From positions 189,793 to 253,792 of the forward strand of contig JACKMZ010000004.1 in assembly GCA_024235135.1 (NCBI GenBank): a DNA stretch of 64,000 bases, written 5' to 3'. The DNA comes from Gammaproteobacteria bacterium. GTDB lineage: Bacteria > Pseudomonadota > Gammaproteobacteria > Competibacterales > Competibacteraceae. The position numbers were made by a program, and so were the translations under genes. This document shows, one piece after another, positions 18,901 to 26,102 of this stretch (its first letter is position 1; each line of letters opens with the position of its first letter). The notes below the pieces were generated by a model that was not told where the DNA came from, made no database searches, and saw only the letters and a program-made list of their open reading frames with translations.

Positions 18901-19635
18901 TGGGCGGGCCAAGCCCCGGCGGCGACTTCCCAACCGGCAACCAATGTCATCCAATGGTCTGGAGGAGGAGGGGTGTCCTCGCCCGCCGCCGCCACCGCCA
19001 CCGCGGGTCTGGCAGGCCCCACCGACATGAGCTTGGATGCTTTCGGGCGGTTTTTCGGGCCGGGTGGTTTGATGGATGATTTTTTTCAAAAGAATCTGCG
19101 GGCCTACGTGGACACCACTCAAGGTACTTGGGCGTGGCGGGGTCCAGGCGGTCCCGACGACGCCGTCACCGCCGATGCGTTACTAGCTTTTCAACGCGCC
19201 GCCGCCGTCAAGGAGGCACTGTTCGACGGCGGTGGTCAGAGACCATCGATTCGTTTCGAACTGGCTCCCAAGAACATGGGTCCGGCCATTTCCCAGGCCG
19301 TGCTGACGATCGATGGTCAGCAGGTCAACTATCGGATCAGCCAGACCGGTGGCGCCACCGCCTTGCGTTGGCCGGGGCCGAGCGGGGGTCAGGCCCGTTT
19401 GCAACTGGAACCGATACTCCCCGGCAATCGTTCAGAACTGAGCGAAAGCGGCCCCTGGGCCTGGTTTCGCTTGCTGGACGGGGCGGAAGTCCGTTCCACC
19501 ACGCAGCCGGGGAGTTTCGAGGTCACCTTTCATGTAGGCAATCGCCTGGCGCTTTACGACATGCGTGTGAATAGCGCCTTCAACCCCTTTCGCCTCAGAG
19601 AATTGGAGATCTTCCGTTGCCCCCAGCAGCTGTAA
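15955..19635 (+). CDS. tssM: Type VI secretion membrane protein TssM (IcmF)
   Basis: 1226 residues, typical of TssM. Two N-terminal membrane helices (about 13-33 and 47-65) precede a cytoplasmic NTPase domain with Walker A GPPGSGKT (155-162) and the LLDTAGRYTTQ motif. A third membrane helix lies near 468-486. The large periplasmic remainder contains the IcmF-related region and a C-terminal domain that binds TssJ. Both intact Walker A and B-like motifs suggest an NTP-binding TssM. A Gly/Ala-rich stretch near 1005-1020 interrupts the periplasmic part. Its stop overlaps the tagF start by 19 bases. Confidence 0.95.
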   Translation: MNKVLNIVKNPWVLGIAGLAALGVLIWTVGPLISVGDATPFASEAGRWISIGVLGSAYGLFKIQSYISTLRNNRRMVGDILGRGGQAKRGAAGGAAASPEEQAQRESAAASAEEVATLKHGLDDALKTLRKAKFGDRRGRGQQYLYQLPWYIIIGPPGSGKTTALVNSELNFPIGSDKVRGVGGTRNCDWWFTDEAVLLDTAGRYTTQDSQQPVDQAAWRGFLDLLKKHRRRRPINGVLVAISLKDLLEQNEGERAAQAQAIKERIQELHEHLGIRFPVYVLFTKSDLIAGFVEFFNDLGREERMQVWGVTLPMDDPINPKGVVDHFSPEFDLLEQRLNDRLVERLYEEKDPLRRDIVYSFPQQFSSLKDIANQFLEQVFRPSVYAERTLLRGVYFTSGTQEGNPIDRLLGALAANFKLSRQAVTGFSGKGKSYFLTRLFRDVVFEEADLAGTNLRLERWRSWMQRGAYAGALLITALVAAAWFASYVRNQAYVNTVETQRQVVLEEAKKLSPQQRDLLATLPMLNSARAIPGGYEDRTEGVPWLMGFGLYQGDKLGSEAKILYRYLLNRAFLPRIMLRLEEQLRQDPADSAFLYEALKIYLMLGESQHFDAAAIQNWMKRDWAQATPRLSQEQQNQLLAHLNALLEDGPVTPPLDLDRNLIEFTRARIRQTPLSQRVYDWLKQDYQAGTVPDFQLLDAAGPDTPRVLERLSSQPLSVGISGLYTRAGYYQVFGPQNQRLVNRLADESWVLGGDIPLGEGERQQLTAQVCRLYLQDYGQQWSDLLGDIKLKGFTSPAEAAEQLKVLSDFDSPLGKLVRAVAHETDLEPQAAPAPAEGAAQPAPETAKAETSVCNLSQLEARFAPYQREVAGVDGGIPALDTTLATLGDMFGFMNAIVRAGEGGTVSQDLKDKVNEVANRLEVEAARKPPPLNAMLQKLARDSTDSIRSLRDRLNTLWKTAQIAPYFENNLSGRYPLARSSIQWAGQAPAATSQPATNVIQWSGGGGVSSPAAATATAGLAGPTDMSLDAFGRFFGPGGLMDDFFQKNLRAYVDTTQGTWAWRGPGGPDDAVTADALLAFQRAAAVKEALFDGGGQRPSIRFELAPKNMGPAISQAVLTIDGQQVNYRISQTGGATALRWPGPSGGQARLQLEPILPGNRSELSESGPWAWFRLLDGAEVRSTTQPGSFEVTFHVGNRLALYDMRVNSAFNPFRLRELEIFRCPQQL

Positions 19636-20405
19636 GCCCAGACATCGGTAGCGTTGGCTTTTTCGGCAAGCTGCCCATTAGAGGCGATTTCATCAGCCGC
19701 AACCTCCCCCGCAGTTTTCTCGACCCCTGGGATACCTGGCTACAACAAGCCATTGCACGCAGCCGCCAACAACTGGACGCGCGCTGGCTGGATTGCTATC
19801 TGACCAGCCCTATTTGGTGTTTCGCGCTCAGCCCGGGAGCCTGCGGCCCTTCAGCCATCGCTGGAGCCCTGATGCCAAGCATGGACCGGGTGGGACGCTA
19901 TTATCCCCTGGTCATCGCTGCGACCTTGCCGGACACGCCCTCGTTACTCACCTTGTTGGAAACCGGCCAGGATTGGTTCCAGACCGCAGAGCAAACCGCC
20001 TTGAAGGCTTTGGACGAAGAGTGGGAACTGGAAGAATTCGCCACTCGGGTTACACAGATCGGCCTGCCCCCCACATCGCCCGAAACCAGTGTCGCCAGCG
20101 ACGCGGAACTGTCCCGTGTCGCCTGGTATTGTCCTCTTCGCCATAGCGTGGAGGCCGCCGGTGGTTGGTCGCCGCTGGCCGAATACCTGCTGCATCACGG
20201 TTTTCCCCAATGCACCCTATGGTGGAGCCAGGGCTCTGAGCATATTTCACCGAGTTTACTGATCTGTCAGGGACTCCCCGCCATCGATGGATTCGCCGCC
20301 ATGCTGGCGGGAAAATGGAGAGAAAGGGGTTGGGGGGAACGCCCCTTGCAAGGTCATTCACGGTTGTTCACCGTCTACGCGGCGGGAGACAGCGGTCTGG
20401 ACTAG
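19617..20405 (+). CDS. tagF: Type VI secretion-associated protein TagF
   Basis: 262 residues with the family signature GFFGKLPIRGDFISRNLP near the N-terminus and DPWDTWLQQ shortly after. TagF is a post-translational repressor of T6SS assembly that works in parallel with the threonine-phosphorylation pathway; in some species it is fused to PppA. Here it is separate and pppA lies 235 bases downstream. The TTG start at 19617 lies inside the tssM frame. No later start would retain the GKLP signature, so TTG is preferred, and the overlap suggests coupling to tssM translation. Confidence 0.88.
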   Translation: MPPAAVSPDIGSVGFFGKLPIRGDFISRNLPRSFLDPWDTWLQQAIARSRQQLDARWLDCYLTSPIWCFALSPGACGPSAIAGALMPSMDRVGRYYPLVIAATLPDTPSLLTLLETGQDWFQTAEQTALKALDEEWELEEFATRVTQIGLPPTSPETSVASDAELSRVAWYCPLRHSVEAAGGWSPLAEYLLHHGFPQCTLWWSQGSEHISPSLLICQGLPAIDGFAAMLAGKWRERGWGERPLQGHSRLFTVYAAGDSGLD

Positions 20406-20459
20406 AAATTGACCCAATATCTTGGCCCAAGACAAAGGCTTTGTGCGTGGTGTGGTGTA

Positions 20460-20487
20460 TTGTGTAACAATTACGGTAACGTATAAC
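20460..20487 (+). promoter_or_regulatory. Predicted promoter upstream of pppA
   Basis: TTGTGT (20460-20465), a 16-base spacer and TATAAC (20482-20487) lie in the 235-base AT-rich gap between tagF and pppA. This suggests pppA can be transcribed separately from the structural T6SS genes. The match is by eye. Confidence 0.45.
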
Positions 20488-20640
20488 GAACCTTAAAAAA
20501 TACTTTAATCCGGTACGTGGCCTATGCTCCGCCGCTCTGCCCAACCCAGCGCCCCGTGAAAACACGTGCGCTCCCAGGGCGCGCACCGAGCCGATGCGAG
20601 CATGGCTTGTCGTAGTACCTGCATTAGGAAAATATCGACG

Positions 20641-21375
20641 ATGAGCAACGCAAGACAGTTTGTCTGGTCATCCGCTGATCGCAGCCATGTGGGGATGGTG
20701 CGAAAAATTAATGAGGATGCCTGTCTGGCGCTGCCGGATTTGGGCCTGTGGGCGGTTGCCGACGGCATGGGCGGGCATGAGGCCGGCGAGGTAGCCAGCC
20801 AAATGATCATCGACGCCTTGCGCCAGGTTCCCGGCGAACTCCCATGGGAAGCCTTCATCGCCGCTGTGCAAGCGCAACTGCAAAGCGTGAACGAGCGTCT
20901 GCGGGAAGAATCCAACCGCCGTTATCAGCAGCGCACAATAGGCAGCACGGTCGCGATTCTGCTGGCAAAGGACGATCAGTGCGCCTGCCTCTGGGCGGGC
21001 GATAGCCGGATTTACCGCCTGCGCAACAACCAATTGCAACAACTGACACGGGATCACAGCCATGTGCAGGAACTGGTGGATCAAGGCTTGATCGATCCCG
21101 ATCAGGCCCACGATCATCCGCTAGGCAATGTGATTACCCGTGCCGTAGGTTCCGCCGAGGCGCTGGAAGTCGATGTGCGCATTCAGGATCTCCAGGCCAG
21201 CGATGTGTTTCTATTGTGCAGCGATGGGCTCAACAAGGCGGTCACCGACGCGGAAATAGCGCGGCTGCTGAACGTCACCGACAATCATGAGGTCGTTCAG
21301 TCATTGATACACTTGGCCTTGGTGCGGGGAGCGAGCGACAACGTGACGACCATCGTCGTCCGGGTGGCGGAATAA
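20641..21375 (+). CDS. pppA: PP2C-family Ser/Thr protein phosphatase PppA
   Basis: 244 residues from the ATG at 20641, which follows AGGAAAA; an upstream start at 20566 would add an unusual basic extension. The PP2C metal-binding motifs are complete: VADGMGGHEAG (about residues 40-50), WAGDSRIYRL (about 120), LCSDGLN (about 197) and GASDNVT (about 232). In T6SS loci PppA removes phosphate from TagH/Fha and switches secretion off. The partner kinase PpkA is not in the window. Confidence 0.92.
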   Translation: MSNARQFVWSSADRSHVGMVRKINEDACLALPDLGLWAVADGMGGHEAGEVASQMIIDALRQVPGELPWEAFIAAVQAQLQSVNERLREESNRRYQQRTIGSTVAILLAKDDQCACLWAGDSRIYRLRNNQLQQLTRDHSHVQELVDQGLIDPDQAHDHPLGNVITRAVGSAEALEVDVRIQDLQASDVFLLCSDGLNKAVTDAEIARLLNVTDNHEVVQSLIHLALVRGASDNVTTIVVRVAE

Positions 21376-21442
21376 GCAGAAGGTCCGACGGCGGACGCGG
21401 GACACGCCCCCAGTGTCGCCGCAGGCTCTGATCTCAGGCCAT

Positions 21443-22681
21443 TTACACCAGCACTTCCAGCGCCGGTGGATGACTCAGGAAGCGGCCGGGGCTGGCGCTC
21501 ATGCCATAAGCCCCTGACTGCAACACCACGATAAGATCACCAATATCAGCCCTGGCCAGCTCGACTCGATCTCCCAGGACATCCAGGGGCGTGCACAACG
21601 GCCCCACGACGCTGACCACCTCGCGGTCCCCTCCCGAAACCCGATTGCCGACCAGCAACGGATAGTTTTTGCGGATCACCTGACCGAAATTGCCCGAAGC
21701 GGCCAAATGGTGATGCATACCTCCGTTGGTGATCAAAAAGACGTGGCCACGCGATACCTTGCGATCCACCACCTCGACGACGTAGATACCCGCCTCGCCG
21801 ACCAGGTAACGGCCCAGTTCCAAAATCAGCTCCGCTTGGGGTTGGCGAGCGCGGACACGTGGCAGCCAGGCGTTCAGATGGGCCGCGATAGGCTCCAGAT
21901 CCAGCGGCTGATCGCCCGGAAAATAGGGAATGCCGAAGCCCCCGCCAATATTGAAATGACGGCTGGGAGCGGGGGCCTGTTCGGCTAGATTCAAGAGCAG
22001 CTCCAGGGTCTTGGCATGCGCTTCCACGATGGCTTCGGCCTTGAGATTCTGAGACCCGGCGAATACGTGAAAGCCCTGAAAATCCAGATCCAGGACGGCG
22101 ATACGCCGCAACATCGCCGGCACTTGTTCGGCGTCCATCCCGAAAGGTTTAGGACCGCCCCCCATTCTCATACCCGAGGTTTTCAGTTCGAAATCGGGAT
22201 TGACGCGCACGGCCACGCGGGCCCGAATCCCTTGCGCTTCGGCTAGGCGGCCGATAGTTTCCAATTCGTGGCTCGACTCCACGTGGAGAAGCACTCCGGC
22301 GGCGATAGCGGCCTGCAGTTCCCAGGGACGCTTGGCGGGGCCGGCGAAACTGATGCGTTCCACCGCCATGCCGCTGTCCAGGGCGATGCGCAATTCGCCT
22401 TGGGACGCAACGTCCAGACCATCCACCCGTTCCGCCAAGTAGTCGACCACGGCCGGCATGGGGTTGGCCTTGACGGCGTAATGGAGCTTAACGGCGACGG
22501 GCAAGCACCCACGCAATTCGGCGATACGCTGATCCAATAAACGACGGTCGTAGGCATAAAACGGGGTTTGGCCCACGCGCACCGCCAATTGCGATAAGGG
22601 CAGGCCGCCGATCTGCAGACAATCATCCCGGACGACAAACCGCGCCAGAATGGAAGGCAGTGCGGAATGGGGCGACTTCAT
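21443..22681 (-). CDS. PLP-dependent decarboxylase, exosortase A system-associated
   Basis: 412 residues with the alanine-racemase-like fold III barrel of diaminopimelate/ornithine-type decarboxylases. The PLP lysine is in HYAVKANP (Lys71). The phosphate-binding FNIGGGFGIPYF (about residue 245) and substrate-side blocks LELGRYLVGEAG and GPLCTPLDVL are present. Overall it matches the subfamily found beside exosortase A (PEP-CTERM/EpsH) loci. Its product in that system is not established. The ATG overlaps the stop of the acyl-CoA ligase gene (ATGA, 22678-22681), so the two are translated together. No exosortase gene or PEP-CTERM protein was recognised in the window. Confidence 0.88.
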   Translation of the reverse strand: MKSPHSALPSILARFVVRDDCLQIGGLPLSQLAVRVGQTPFYAYDRRLLDQRIAELRGCLPVAVKLHYAVKANPMPAVVDYLAERVDGLDVASQGELRIALDSGMAVERISFAGPAKRPWELQAAIAAGVLLHVESSHELETIGRLAEAQGIRARVAVRVNPDFELKTSGMRMGGGPKPFGMDAEQVPAMLRRIAVLDLDFQGFHVFAGSQNLKAEAIVEAHAKTLELLLNLAEQAPAPSRHFNIGGGFGIPYFPGDQPLDLEPIAAHLNAWLPRVRARQPQAELILELGRYLVGEAGIYVVEVVDRKVSRGHVFLITNGGMHHHLAASGNFGQVIRKNYPLLVGNRVSGGDREVVSVVGPLCTPLDVLGDRVELARADIGDLIVVLQSGAYGMSASPGRFLSHPPALEVLV

Positions 22682-24267
22682 ACTGACGAATTCGCGAACA
22701 TCTGGCGCAATTCGTCCAACAACTGCCGACGGTCGAATTTGCCATTGGGATTACGCGGCAAGGAGGTCCGGCATACCACGCGCACGGGCACCATGAAGCC
22801 GGGCAGGCGGCGTCGGCAATAACCGACCAGTTCCGCCGTATCCAAGGTCTCCTGGCCGGGTTTTACCACGGTCACCACCGCCTGTCCCAACAGGGGGTGT
22901 GGCACACCCAAGGCCACCGCTTCGTCGACGAGTCCGCTGGCGTACAGGACCTCCTCCACCTCGGTCGGACTGATGCGATAGCCGGACGATTTGATCATGT
23001 CGTCACGGCGTCCGACAAAATAGAGAAACCCGTCCTCGTCCATGCGCACCGTGTCACCCGACCATACCGCCAACTCCGGTAGCGGCAGACCCGCGGGTTG
23101 GTTGGGCGCCGGGCGAAAGCGCAGGCCGGTGCTCTGCGGATCGTTCCAATAACCCAACGCCACGGTCGCGCCACGATGCACCAGCTCGCCGGGTTCCCCA
23201 ACGGCGCAGAGACTGCCGTCTTCGCGGACGACCAATACCTCCGCGTTGGGCACGGCCTTGCCGATGGAATCGGGACGACGATCCAACTCGGCCGGCGGCA
23301 GATAGGTGGAGCGGAAGGCTTCCGTCAAACCGTACATCAAGAAGACCTGGGTACGAGGCAAGACACGGCGCAGCCCCGCCACCACCGCTCCAGGCATCGC
23401 CCCACCGGTGTTGGCCACATAGCGCAGCCGGCTTTGCGCCTCTTCCGGCCATTCCATTGCCGCAAGCTGAATCCACAGCGTGGGCACGGCGGTCATTCCG
23501 GTAATGCCTTCTAACACGACCTGGTTCAACACGTCACGGGCCAACAGATATTCCATCAAGACGACCCGTGCGCCGACGCTGAAAGCCGTGCTCAACTGAC
23601 TGAACCCGGCATCGAAACTCAGCGGCAACACGGCCAACAGACTGTCCTGGCTGTGATTACCCAAATATTGGGCCACGCTGGCAGCGCCGCTGAGCAGATT
23701 ACGATGTGACAGCACCACGCCCTTGGGCTTGCCGGTGCTGCCCGAGGTGTAGAGAATGGCCGCCATGTCCTTGTCGATTCGACGCACTGTCGGCAAAACC
23801 GCTTTCTCGGCCGTCAACTCGGACCAGGATAGGCAGTCCCGATGCGTTTGGCGCAGTGTCACGTCCTCTGGAGCATCGACCAGTACCACGGAGCGCAGAT
23901 CATGACAGCTCTCCAAGGCCGGCTCCAGGGCCAGCAGACGATCGTGGCTGGTCAACAGCACGCGCACACTGCAATGGCTGAGGATATAGGCGACTTGATC
24001 GGCTTTCAGCAGAGGATTGATCGGCACGAATACTCCGCCGGCCCGGGCAATGCTGAACAAGGCGCTGACCGTCTCAAGGCGCTTGGGCAGATACACGGCG
24101 ACCCGTTCCGAGCCGCTCAGCCCCAATTTCAGCAAGCCTTGCGCCACGGCCCTAACCTGCTCCTCCAAGGCCGCGTAACTCAAACTCAGCGGACCTTGGC
24201 TGACGGCGATGGCATCCGGTCGCACAGCCGCTTGCTGAACCAGCAAATCGTGCAAGAGTTCAGGCAT
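22678..24267 (-). CDS. Acyl-CoA ligase (AMP-forming), exosortase A system-associated
   Basis: 529 residues from the ATG at 24267; a TTG 18 bases upstream is possible but less likely. The ANL-superfamily motifs are clear: ILYTSGSTGKPKGVVLSH (about residues 165-182), YGLTEAFRSTYLPP, the SGDTVR hinge region and the C-terminal lysine motif LPRNPNGKFDRR. It activates a carboxylic acid as an acyl adenylate and transfers it to CoA or an acyl carrier protein. The adjacent decarboxylase identifies the exosortase-associated subfamily. It should not be confused with FadD, although a beta-oxidation block begins close by on the other strand. The substrate is unknown. Confidence 0.88.
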   Translation of the reverse strand: MPELLHDLLVQQAAVRPDAIAVSQGPLSLSYAALEEQVRAVAQGLLKLGLSGSERVAVYLPKRLETVSALFSIARAGGVFVPINPLLKADQVAYILSHCSVRVLLTSHDRLLALEPALESCHDLRSVVLVDAPEDVTLRQTHRDCLSWSELTAEKAVLPTVRRIDKDMAAILYTSGSTGKPKGVVLSHRNLLSGAASVAQYLGNHSQDSLLAVLPLSFDAGFSQLSTAFSVGARVVLMEYLLARDVLNQVVLEGITGMTAVPTLWIQLAAMEWPEEAQSRLRYVANTGGAMPGAVVAGLRRVLPRTQVFLMYGLTEAFRSTYLPPAELDRRPDSIGKAVPNAEVLVVREDGSLCAVGEPGELVHRGATVALGYWNDPQSTGLRFRPAPNQPAGLPLPELAVWSGDTVRMDEDGFLYFVGRRDDMIKSSGYRISPTEVEEVLYASGLVDEAVALGVPHPLLGQAVVTVVKPGQETLDTAELVGYCRRRLPGFMVPVRVVCRTSLPRNPNGKFDRRQLLDELRQMFANSSV

Positions 24268-24353
24268 TGGCGAGGCTCGCAGCAATCAGCGGGAATACTC
24301 GACCTGGACTGTCGCCAGTTTCCGGCGCAATCTCGAAAGAGTCTGAAAAACAC

Positions 24354-24599
24354 ATGGCTACGTTGATTTTATTCACCACCAGTGGTTGTCATCTGTGTGA
24401 ACAAGCCCAGCGATTGATACAGAAGGTTTGGGGGAGATCCGCAAGCGAGATTGAGATAACCGACGACGCCCGCCTGCTGGACGATTATGGAACACGCATT
24501 CCCGTGCTGAGGCGTACGGATACAGGCATTGAGATCGCTTGGCCTTTCGACGCGACGGATATTTTGGAATTGCTCAAGCGAGATGGCGCGGACCAGTAA
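24354..24599 (+). CDS. Glutaredoxin-like family protein
   Basis: 81 residues from the ATG at 24354; the longer upstream frame lacks sense. A thioredoxin-fold N-terminus has LFTTSGCHLCEQA, where CxxC (Cys-His-Leu-Cys) is the redox pair, and a TRIPVLRR block supplies the cis-proline. This matches the short glutaredoxin-like (DUF836) family. Its partner is unknown. It is divergent from the acyl-CoA ligase gene and 120 bases upstream of the fadL-like gene. Confidence 0.8.
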   Translation: MATLILFTTSGCHLCEQAQRLIQKVWGRSASEIEITDDARLLDDYGTRIPVLRRTDTGIEIAWPFDATDILELLKRDGADQ

Positions 24600-24719
24600 C
24601 CATGCCGGGATTTTTGAACTAAATTTATAAGGCATCAGTCATGGTAGGTCAATGAGTTAGCTGGCTAGCGGATTGTATGCCTACGGACTCTGTTTGGATG
24701 TTGCAGGGAGAATTTCATT

Positions 24720-26072
24720 GTGCAAACAAAAACCTACTTATGTTTGTCACGGGTAGCGATCATCGCTAGCGTGCTGTGTTACGCCGATTCCGGTCAGGCC
24801 GGTGCGTTTCAAGTGACCGAGCTGTGCGGGCTGTGCCAGGGTGTCAGAAACGCCGGCCAAGCGGCGGCGGCTGATAGCGGGGCCACGGTCTTTTTCAATC
24901 CGGCTGGCCTCACCTATCGCAAAGGGCGCCAAGCCGATATCAGCTTGCATACCCTCTTCGGAAAATTCGAGTTCCAGGACAACCAGTCGACCAACGCTAT
25001 CGGTGGCCAACCCATCGGCCGGTACAGCAACGATGGCGCGGAACCCGCGTTCATCCCGAACCTGTATTACACGCAGGAAATCAACGAGAACTTGACCTTT
25101 GGCGTAGGATTGACCACTCCCTATGGCCTGCTTACCGAATACGACAAGCACTGGATCGGCCGCTACAACGCGATCAAATCGGAACTGGCCACCACCAACA
25201 TCAATCCATCGCTCGGTTATAAGATCAACGACAAGTTGTCGGTGGGCGCCGGGCTCATGCTCCAATACATCGAAGCGGATTTGACCAGCGCCGTCGATTT
25301 CGGGGCCATTGGATTTCTTCTCGGCATTCCTGGCGTGACGCCCTCGACCCCGGCTTTCGATGGATTCAATCAATTGACCGGCGACGACTGGGGGCTGGGA
25401 TGGAACCTGGGCTTGCTCTTCGAGCCGCAACCCGGCACCCGATTGGGCATCTCATACCGTTCCGGTGTGAACCTTAATCTGGAAGGCCAGGCCCGCATCA
25501 CCGTACCCGACTCCATCGCGTCGGTCGTACCGGGATTGAGTTCCCGGCGGGAGAACGCGACGGTGGACTTCACCTCACCCGCTATCCTGATGTTGGGGGC
25601 TTATCACGAAATCAACGAACGCTGGGCCATCATGGCGGGCGCCTGGTGGACAGATTGGAGTCAGTTCGACGAGATACGCATCAAGTTCAAGGATGGCAGC
25701 CCCGACGCGGTGCAACCCGAGAACTGGCATGACAGTTGGCGTTATCAGTTGGGCGTGAGCTACCAATATTCACCCCAATGGACCTTGCGCGCCGGATTGG
25801 AATACGATGAAAGTCCGGTGAACGAGAAAGATCTCACACCGCGCGTGCCGGATTCTGATCGCACCTGGCTGGCGATCGGAGCCTCCTACCACTATTCGCC
25901 CCAGTTCTCTCTCGATTTCGCCTATACCCATATCTTCATCAGCGATTACGATATCAGCGATACCGAAGTGACCACCGGCGCCGCGGTTGGAGCGCCTATC
26001 GGCAACACGTTGGACGGCACCTATGACGCGGACGCCAACATCCTCAGCGTGGGATTGCGCTGGAGCTTCTAA
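24720..26072 (+). CDS. Outer membrane long-chain fatty acid porin, FadL/OmpP1/TodX family
   Basis: 450 residues. A signal peptide ends near QAGAFQ (about residue 28), and the mature N-terminus continues with the hatch region (GRNAG-like VRNAGQAAAADSGATVFFNPAGLT) typical of FadL. The remainder alternates as expected for a 14-strand beta barrel and ends in an aromatic residue (RWSF), the outer-membrane targeting signal. Family members take up long-chain fatty acids or other hydrophobics. The start is GTG (24720) after GCAGGGAG. The lipase gene follows by 30 bases, the same pairing as the FadL-VolA operon described in Vibrio cholerae. Confidence 0.92.
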   Translation: MQTKTYLCLSRVAIIASVLCYADSGQAGAFQVTELCGLCQGVRNAGQAAAADSGATVFFNPAGLTYRKGRQADISLHTLFGKFEFQDNQSTNAIGGQPIGRYSNDGAEPAFIPNLYYTQEINENLTFGVGLTTPYGLLTEYDKHWIGRYNAIKSELATTNINPSLGYKINDKLSVGAGLMLQYIEADLTSAVDFGAIGFLLGIPGVTPSTPAFDGFNQLTGDDWGLGWNLGLLFEPQPGTRLGISYRSGVNLNLEGQARITVPDSIASVVPGLSSRRENATVDFTSPAILMLGAYHEINERWAIMAGAWWTDWSQFDEIRIKFKDGSPDAVQPENWHDSWRYQLGVSYQYSPQWTLRAGLEYDESPVNEKDLTPRVPDSDRTWLAIGASYHYSPQFSLDFAYTHIFISDYDISDTEVTTGAAVGAPIGNTLDGTYDADANILSVGLRWSF

Positions 26073-26102
26073 AAGCCACCTGTCGTCATCGAGGATGTAT
26101 CC

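Noticed and set aside
22678..24267. Acyl-CoA ligase as the FadD of the neighbouring beta-oxidation block
   Set aside because: It is on the opposite strand, coupled to the PLP decarboxylase, and matches the exosortase-associated subfamily.
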